Position numbers and translations under genes: made by a program. This document shows positions 57,758 to 64,000 of a stretch of DNA of 64,000 nucleotides, piece after piece (the first letter of the stretch is position 1; each line of letters begins with the position of its first letter). A model generated the notes under the pieces. The model did no database searches and was not told the DNA's origin. It worked only from the letters and a program-made list of their open reading frames with translations. This stretch comes from Micropterix aruncella (taxonomy: Eukaryota; Arthropoda; Insecta; Lepidoptera; Micropterigidae), in assembly GCA_944548615.1 (NCBI GenBank), contig OX155952.1, positions 30,033,458-30,097,457 on the forward strand, written 5' to 3'.

Positions 57758-58778
57758 GAGCTGCTGGACCCTCCATTAAAATAAATTGCAATGTTACAAT
57801 ATAACAGCTCATAAAGGACCAAAACGTCCAAAAAATAGCATCATTTGAATTATAGCGGTCTGCCTGCCATCGAAAAATAGAGCTCTGACTTCGTCAAAGA
57901 TTCTGTTGTATCTCCCATCCTTTTCTAGTTGTAATTACTTGAGACACGTGGTAACACCACACTTATCGATGATTGCTATTTATAAAAAATTGTTTAGCAG
58001 GAAATGTAACAGAAGCTATTTCTCAGTTGCGAATTTTCAAATATATAGTTTTGGTTGTTCTGACCCTTAAATTCAAAGTGATCACAAAGTATACTGAGGC
58101 TCGAACAGTACATCCAAAGGGCGGAGAATCCAATTCGTCACTACTGAACTTTCGACTTTTTGAGCGTGGCTGACAGGTCACAGCATCTAAAATGCAGTAT
58201 GTATAATTGTAGTCGTTTTATATTTTGGACGTACTGATTGATTTTTTAAAAATTAATACCTCCTATAAAAACCTATACAATTATTTCATATCCCAACCGT
58301 GACAAAACACTCTCTCTCTCTAAAGTTTTATGGACCTAATCCAATTCACGTCGAATTAGCAATCCATTGTTATTTATTATCGCATTATCTATTATTTTAT
58401 AATAATTAACGCGTTATCGATTAGATTACGTTACGCATCCGGTGCATTTGTTTTGGCGTCATTGATAAATGCCGTACACAAACACCGAACTGTGTCGGTC
58501 TACTGGTGATAATTATTATGTTATGTCAAATGGTATATAATCATATTTAAAAAAAAACGACGTAGATACATAGCGTATACATGATGAGCGTGAATGTGAT
58601 AGCGAATGAATCTATTACTTACATTGTATCTTCTGTTTTTGTCTCTATACTGGACAGGTAATAAAACTAAGTATTTATTTATAAAGTAAAAAAATATGAT
58701 TATCCATAATTAATAATAGAATAATACAAATAAAGAAATCAAATAAAAAAAGGCTAATAATCAAGGTAATAAATGTAG
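57758..58778. other. Intergenic, no recognised feature
   Basis: AT-rich sequence with short motif-free frames. Confidence 0.45.
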
Positions 58779-58782
58779 TTAA

Positions 58783-59827
58783 CCCTTTACGGCGCTGAAT
58801 TGTAGTTCTGCATCATACCATTCGATCTTCCAAAATCGTTCAAAAAAAAAAAATACAATTTATCTCAGTGTTGTATCTCTAGAGCAAAGCGTTCTTACGA
58901 ATTAGTTGGCTTTATTTATACTAGGTCGCACTATTTTACATCTTGTGGTCACTTGAAGTGAGAAACCCGCCAAAACTCGTTTGTGTAGTTTGCACGCGAG
59001 TTCAATCGTGTGTTTTTATTAATGATACTGAAAATATCGACCTGAAATTGCTGTGAAGTAACGGTAACCTAGTGATCTTAGCCAATTTGATGTAATTCAA
59101 ATGTATTTTACTATATTTACAGACATAGGTTACACTTTTGCTATGATGCAGTGATGCATCATTGCGATAAACGATTGTAATTCATTACTTTGTTTGTAAT
59201 ATCTATTTTTCTTTCAGGCTCATTTTGAGTCTATTTTATCAATTTTTTGATATGACAATGTGTAATGTCTATAGCCATTGATTAAAACACTGAATAATCA
59301 ATGGTATAGCTCTCATATATAGAAGAATTCATGCTGACACCAAGAACAAGGACCGGGTGCTAAGTTCTGCTGATTGTTTTACTAGAAAGACAGTAAAATA
59401 TTTAAACAATCTAACCGGCTCAAACGCACTACCGATGTAGAAGTACTGATCGAGGACAAATAGAGGAATGGGCCATGCTAGTATGGTCCACCAAAAGAAG
59501 TAAGATCTGATCAATTAGGACACATATGGACTGAAAAAGGCTGTGATGCAAACATCCAGGATGTTAAGAAACAGCCCAAACCGAATGTCAAAAACGTGGT
59601 GTAGGCTTATGTTTTAACAAGAATAATATCTGTTTTTAAACGTTTCATACTTCCTAACTTTTCAAATGTTTTAACACCACGATGCACTTCTGCATAACCT
59701 TGTTTTTTTCGAAAATAAATTATATTTCTAAGATATGATTTTTTAAAATATTTTACCGAATATATGTACTTGTTGTATCACCTATTTCCAATAAAAAAAA
59801 TAAAAAAAGTCCTTGCGCCGTAAAGGG
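58783..59827. mobile_element. piggyBac-type non-autonomous element
   Basis: The ends are perfect 13-base inverted repeats, CCCTTTACGGCGC (58783-58795) and GCGCCGTAAAGGG (59815-59827), flanked on both sides by TTAA (58779-58782, 59828-59831). TTAA target sites and ends beginning CCC are the hallmarks of the piggyBac superfamily. At 1,045 bp the element is about half the length of an autonomous copy. A stretch near 59330-59420 on the plus strand (DTKNKDRVLSSADCF) may be leftover coding sequence, but I cannot match it to the transposase with confidence. Confidence 0.85.
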
Positions 59828-60016
59828 TTAAAAAATGGTATTAGAAACAATAAAATAAAGCCTATAGATAGGTATAGTCAAAACAATTAAACATCAAGGT
59901 AATCAAAATAAAAAAAAATATATAGTAAAAGAAATAAACATTATCGATGAAAAATAAAACAATAAATATTGAAAATATTTGCAAAACATATACGTACGGT
60001 GAAAGTGGTAAGTTCA

Positions 60017-60770
60017 TCATCATCATCATCGGCCGGTAGACGTCCATTGTTGGACATAGTTGAACAGACTTCAGCCGCCTCCATCCACCTACTTCCTGCG
60101 ACAGTGGCAATGTTATCGGTCCCTTATGTGGGGAGCCGTCCTAGCGGTTTGTGGTCGCTATTCGAAAACCTTTTTTTCCCAACGGTTGTCGATTCTGCTA
60201 GCTGTATGGCCTGCCATTTTAAGTTCCTAATTTTAGGACCTATGTCAGTGACCTTGGTTCTTCTGCGGATTCCCTCTTTTCGGATCCTTTCACGAAGTGA
60301 AACTCCAAGTAGGGGGAGGTCCCCTAACGCCGGACGGCACCTAGCTCGGGACACTAATAGTATCTCGACAGGTCGCGGCGCGATCGATACATAGACGTAG
60401 TAAAAGGAAAAGCGTACGCTTTCCCGCACTCTTTTCACTCGTCTTTGTATCGATCGCGCTGCGACTTGTCGAGATACTATTAGTGTCCGACGCTAGGTTG
60501 CCGCCCGGCGTTAGGGGACTTCCCCCTACAGCTCTCTCTATGGCTCGCTACTTTGAGCTTGTGTATGAGGCCAATAGTTAGCGACCACGTCTCATTGCCG
60601 TATATCATCACTGGCATCACGCACTGATTATATATATAGACTTGAGGATCTGCGGTATTTGGACCCCAAACATACTTTAGACCCCCCAAATCCTGTGTAG
60701 CGATACGATTATGTATGTACATTGTTTTTATATTCCGCATCGCGTTACCTCGCACTGATAAATTCAACGA
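60017..60770 (-). pseudogene. RTE retrotransposon C-terminus, split by an inserted MITE
   Basis: The minus strand upstream of the insertion reads YNQCVMPVMIYGNETWSLTI and HKLKVA. Downstream of it comes LLGVSLRERIRKEGIRRRTK, then VTDIGPKIRNLKWQ, AGSRWMEAA and a (GATGAT)n tail at about 60033-60017. This is the closing part of the insect RTE polymerase (NQCVLPVMTYG.ETW, LGVSLRDRIRNEEIRRRT.VTDI, AGSRWM.AA) with its ATG-type 3' tail. The polymerase core is missing (5' truncation near 60650), the 3' half has frame breaks, and a 215-bp element interrupts it. Confidence 0.85.
60312..60526. mobile_element. Foldback MITE inserted into the RTE relic at a TA
   Basis: Inverted arms of about 90 bases: left GGGGGAGGTCCCCTAACGCC... 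and right, reverse-complemented, GGGGGAAGTCCCCTAACGCC. Both run through ACACTAATAGTATCTCGACA and GCGCGATCGATAC. A 40-base centre contains the palindrome AAAGCGTACGCTTT. TA flanks both sides (60310-60311, 60527-60528). Removing the element and one TA rejoins the RTE reading frame across the site, which fixes the boundaries and the two-base duplication. It is non-coding; the parent transposase family is unknown, with TA insertion as in Tc1/mariner-like elements. Confidence 0.85.
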
Positions 60771-61719
60771 ATATTTGATTTTGATCTGTAATCAAATGCA
60801 TGGGCGTGTTTCGCCGCGTTCTATTTTAGTCGATTAAAATCATATCGCGTTTATATTAAACGTGGATTTATGCATTCAGCTTTTGGTGAAAATACTTTAA
60901 ATCGCTCTCATGAATATGAAACGCAGTGAAGTCACATACAGTTGTGTTGTAATAAGAGGAAATACAGTTGAATTTTTATTCAGTTGAAATGTTCGTTTAA
61001 CCGTAAAAGCAGATATTTTATTTACAAGCGAATTACTTTTTTTTAACGTATAATACGGTCTGGCCGTTAAGAGTAGACATCAATTCGACAAAGGGGGGAA
61101 ATCTTTTGATGTGGCAACACTAACCCTAATGTCAGACGAGTTGTATGCTGTTGGTTATGTTCATGAAATTGTATTCATTTTGTTTATTTATTCTAGCTAT
61201 TTACGTTCTTTTGCGTTAAAAGAAGTCATTTTCAGTGTACTTCTAATACAGTTTGAGATTATGTTTTGTATTATATTTCATATAGTTTAACCAAAAATTC
61301 TTGGTACCTTCCTATTTGAATCGTAGTCAAAATTAATTATTATTTCACGAAGTCAAGACTAAAATTTTTATTTTCCTTTGAATCTCAAAATCATCCAGAC
61401 GTCGATGTTACGTGATAGAATCGGTATTATATCCTTCTAGCCGTGTTCGGCCACAGCGACTGCATTGTAGATTCTAGTGACTTCTTTAGTCTTCTCAGAG
61501 TCCACTGTTCGGAAGCAGTCAAGTGCGCAGGCTATATTATAGTGCACAGGTGGGCGCGCGACCACGGGTGCACTCTCTCTTCCTCCCTCTTCTGAACCCG
61601 ATGGAACGGAGACCGTTACGACCAGAGAAAAGTTTGGATGCAGATAAAATAAAATAAATCAATTAATCACTAACACAGCAATGGCTGTCATTGTTAAATT
61701 TGTACTCAATATTGCAGAG
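60771..61719. other. Intergenic; open minus frame in 61436-61640
   Basis: On the minus strand a stop-free stretch of about 60 codons reads VPSGSEEGGRESAPVVARPP, VHYNIACALDCFRTVDSEKT, KEVTRIYNAVAVAEHG then stop. Its composition differs from its AT-rich flanks. It could be a fragment of a common interspersed repeat or an exon downstream of the protease relic. I cannot decide, and no domain is recognised. Confidence 0.35.
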
Positions 61720-62450
61720 CTATTTTTTCGGATTTAGTTCGTTTTTCACACTGTCATTTATGAAATTGGTAGTTATGGCTTGTGGTGATGTTTGAGGATT
61801 TTCTGGAGCTATTGTAGAGATGATCGGTGACTTATTGGTAGTTGTTGTAGTAGGCGGTGATATAGAAGATGCATTATTGGATTTATCCTGGTTTTCTGGT
61901 GATCTCGTGTTGTTGCTCATGGGGCTGTGTTGAATACAGCATACAGTCTCTTGTTCCGACATTATACAAAATTGTGATAGTTTCCCTTTTGGCAAATCCC
62001 CGTCAGTTTTTGGACAATTTTCCGGCGGTAGACATACTCCTAAAACACCATTTATTTCACATGACTCTTCACGGCAGTGTATATGCCAGGTCCCTTGGCA
62101 CTTCCGCAAGGGCTCTTTCCAATACTGGTAACGGCGATTATGTTGAAAAGGCGTTGGTTGTCAACTATCGCCACTTGCAGAGGTCCACCACTATCGCCTC
62201 CACAAGAGTCTCGTCCTCCTTCTAAGCTGCCAGCGCACAATTGATCGTCTGTTATACCTTGCGGTAACCTCCTTCTGAGAGTCTCTGCATATAGTCTTCG
62301 ACAGGTGGCTGGTCAATCAAATCCACCACCACCTTCAGTAAGTCGTCCGATGTATCTTCAGCAAAGTCGATCTGCCTTCAGCCAGTAACGACAGCTCGCT
62401 TGTTTTCGATGGTCGACTTTTCCATAGACACGCTGGTCGAATATTTAAAG
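61720..62450 (-). pseudogene. Clip-domain serine protease relic, protease part before clip part
   Basis: The minus strand carries a chymotrypsin-like protease end: FTLNIRPACLW (62450-62420), then in another frame RAVVTG followed by TGA where the family has tryptophan, [16 protein letters not shown], then in a third frame [20 protein letters not shown] and [11 protein letters not shown] (active-site serine), with [13 protein letters not shown]. Directly after, in a further frame (62109-61720), [33 protein letters not shown] forms the six-cysteine clip domain, then a Ser/Thr/Pro-rich linker. Such enzymes act in insect immune cascades, normally clip first. A stop, frameshifts and inverted order mark a pseudogene, possibly a fusion of tandem paralogues. 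Confidence 0.75.
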
Positions 62451-62800
62451 TGAACAGCTCAGACCGATCAGATCAAATTAATATCAGATAGAATCGGTAA
62501 AGGAGCAGAAACACTAGTCTAAGTACAATACACCTCTTGGGAGATGGTACTGAAACGTGTCCCTAGATTATTTAGTCTTACTATTTTTACATTACTGTGT
62601 TGCAATAGTTTTTTTCCAAATCGTATGGTCAACTCTTTTTGTACCTATACGTAAATTGAGAAGCTCCTGGTGACCGTTGGCTGCAGCGACCGTTATCTCA
62701 TAAAAGCTTCGCATTACCCTTCATGTCGCTATATGCGTTAAAAACAACTTGGTTTCCCCATTAAGCAGCTCAAATGTCACGTTCATATATCTCAGTCATC
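62451..62800 (-). pseudogene. Possible N-terminal half of the same protease relic
   Basis: Minus frames read NVTFELLNGETKLF and, after a stop, YEITVAAANGHQELLNLRIG. These could be the NG...LF.CGGSLI...YVLTAAHC...L..VRLG region of a clip-domain protease with the CGGSL and AAHC boxes lost. The match is loose and the catalytic histidine is not visible, so this extension is tentative. Confidence 0.25.
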
Positions 62801-64000
62801 GTTTGCACACACACACATTCATAGGTGTTAGCAGAATAAGTGCAGCAGAACTATACACTACACTGGCTTAAGAATGGCCAGCGTCCATGTGTGCCACATA
62901 GAGGTGGTCTCCCTTTCAATCACTGCCGCCGTTCCGAGAAACTGGCTCAAGGCCCCTCGACTTCGACTTAACCTCGCGGGGCGATACATCAAATCGACGC
63001 TCGTTAATTACGCATTCTTCGGCAGCCATTATTTACACAAGCACCGGCGATTGTTCCTCTCATTATCATTGTTTTTCATTCATCGCGGGTGTATCGACTT
63101 GCGAAGTGCAAACAGCATCAGGTCAGCCTCGTTTCCAAATCAGAAGTCTGGAATAATTACTGACACGGTATGATATAACGTGAATGCCGGAAAGCGAAAT
63201 CAATCGAGAACATCTGTAATAAAACATAGAGCGGTGTTCCGATTGAGGACCGCTTTCTTAAAATGATACGTTTGGTTTACTTTTAAAACTGAGCTTCTAA
63301 TGGTTTCATGGACTGCTCTCGTAGCCAGAGATAGCTGTGAAAATACAATTCTAGAAACTTATAGAAAACAACACAAAAACCTTTTTTTAGGTGCTCAAAA
63401 ACTCGTATTTTGCCGGTGCAAAATGTGACTTTTGTTAAAGTAATACATCATTAACAGATAATCTTTGATTATGTGTCTTGTGTGAATAAAATTTGGACAT
63501 CAGCGAAGATGTTAATAGACATACTTATTAGGAGATAATAATAAAGAGAACCTATCAAGATACTGAAGTCCTTTGTCGTGAAGTCCTTTGTATAAGTGTG
63601 GAGAAACTAGCTGTTATAAAATTGACAATGTTGAAATTACCACGGAAGATTTTGTCAAAGCGATACATCTACTACATAAATATCGTTTTGATAAAAACTC
63701 GCATTTTTGTAACTAAGATATTAAGAAAGATTTGTATTTATAATTATCAGTATGCGGTCAGATTTATTGATATCTGACTTAAGAACCTAAAATTATTTAT
63801 TTAATTTAAATGTAATTCTCAGGAAACGTTTTATGAATAAAAAACTTCATCCTGTAAAAAAAGATTTTTGCTAATGTATCGGATTTAGAGAAAATCGTCC
63901 TCAATTTTAAAAAAAATTAGAAATTTGGAAGTAAATACGTCTATACGTCTAATATATAATAAACTAGAACGCGTAGGTACATTGCAGAAATACAAGATTG
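62801..64000. other. Intergenic; complex block at 62870-63130
   Basis: 62870-63130 is balanced, complex sequence (CCTCGACTTCGACTTAACCT, GCATTCTTCGGCAGCCATTA) with a motif-free plus frame of 99 codons. The rest to the window end is AT-rich with no feature seen. Confidence 0.4.

Noticed and set aside
1..64000. CRISPR arrays, bacterial operons or prophage
   Set aside because: No regularly spaced repeats, no ribosome-binding-site-led gene strings and no dense coding; the window is eukaryotic.

Overview
This window looks like a gene-poor stretch of an insect nuclear genome, most likely a lepidopteran. The base composition is AT-rich, no complete host gene is visible, and the surviving coding similarity is almost entirely decayed transposable elements. 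The lepidopteran guess rests on an RTE-type retrotransposon tail ending in an ATG-type repeat, Jockey-type elements with (TAAA)n or (GATTT)n tails, and a clip-domain serine protease relic. It is an inference from sequence style, not a species call.

Layout. 1-5.2 kb: two diverged direct repeats (490-872 and 4705-5170) bracket a decayed non-LTR reverse transcriptase and a Harbinger-like element carrying a MADF-domain relic. 6-9 kb: two related Jockey-type C-termini in opposite orientations and several A-rich tails. 9-16 kb: a foldback repeat, a perfect 16-bp hairpin, a candidate host exon with a splice donor, one copy of a 370-bp repeat and a SINE tail. 16-18.3 kb: a minus-strand Jockey relic and copy A of a GC-rich repeat family. 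22.9-25.2 kb: the largest transposon relic, a 5'-truncated minus-strand non-LTR element. 27-31 kb: a possible mariner relic, a plus-strand LINE 3' end and the second 370-bp repeat. 32-36 kb: a long (TA)n tract and unique sequence. 36.9-40.4 kb: two SINE copies and copies B and C of the GC-rich family. 41.2-45.6 kb: an internally deleted non-LTR element, a perfect-looking palindrome, an endonuclease-like relic and a LINE 3' end. 46-48.7 kb: a microsatellite-linked repeat pair, a hAT MITE and a 5S rRNA-derived sequence. 50-57.8 kb: three more retrotransposon relics, tandem repeats, a SINE-like copy and a large foldback. 58.8-60.8 kb: a piggyBac-type element and an RTE relic split by a foldback MITE. 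61.7-62.8 kb: a broken clip-domain serine protease, the only clear host-gene relic.

The most informative relationship is between repeats. A tRNA-derived SINE (copies at about 14.5, 36.9 and 38.4 kb) and a Jockey-superfamily LINE (3' ends at about 29.5 and 45.5 kb) end in the same roughly 35-base segment, built around a short hairpin that shows a compensatory base change. That is what a SINE copied by a partner LINE would look like. I found no convincing new multi-gene system. Protein assignments come from reading conserved motifs by eye, and all repeat pairings from direct visual comparison.
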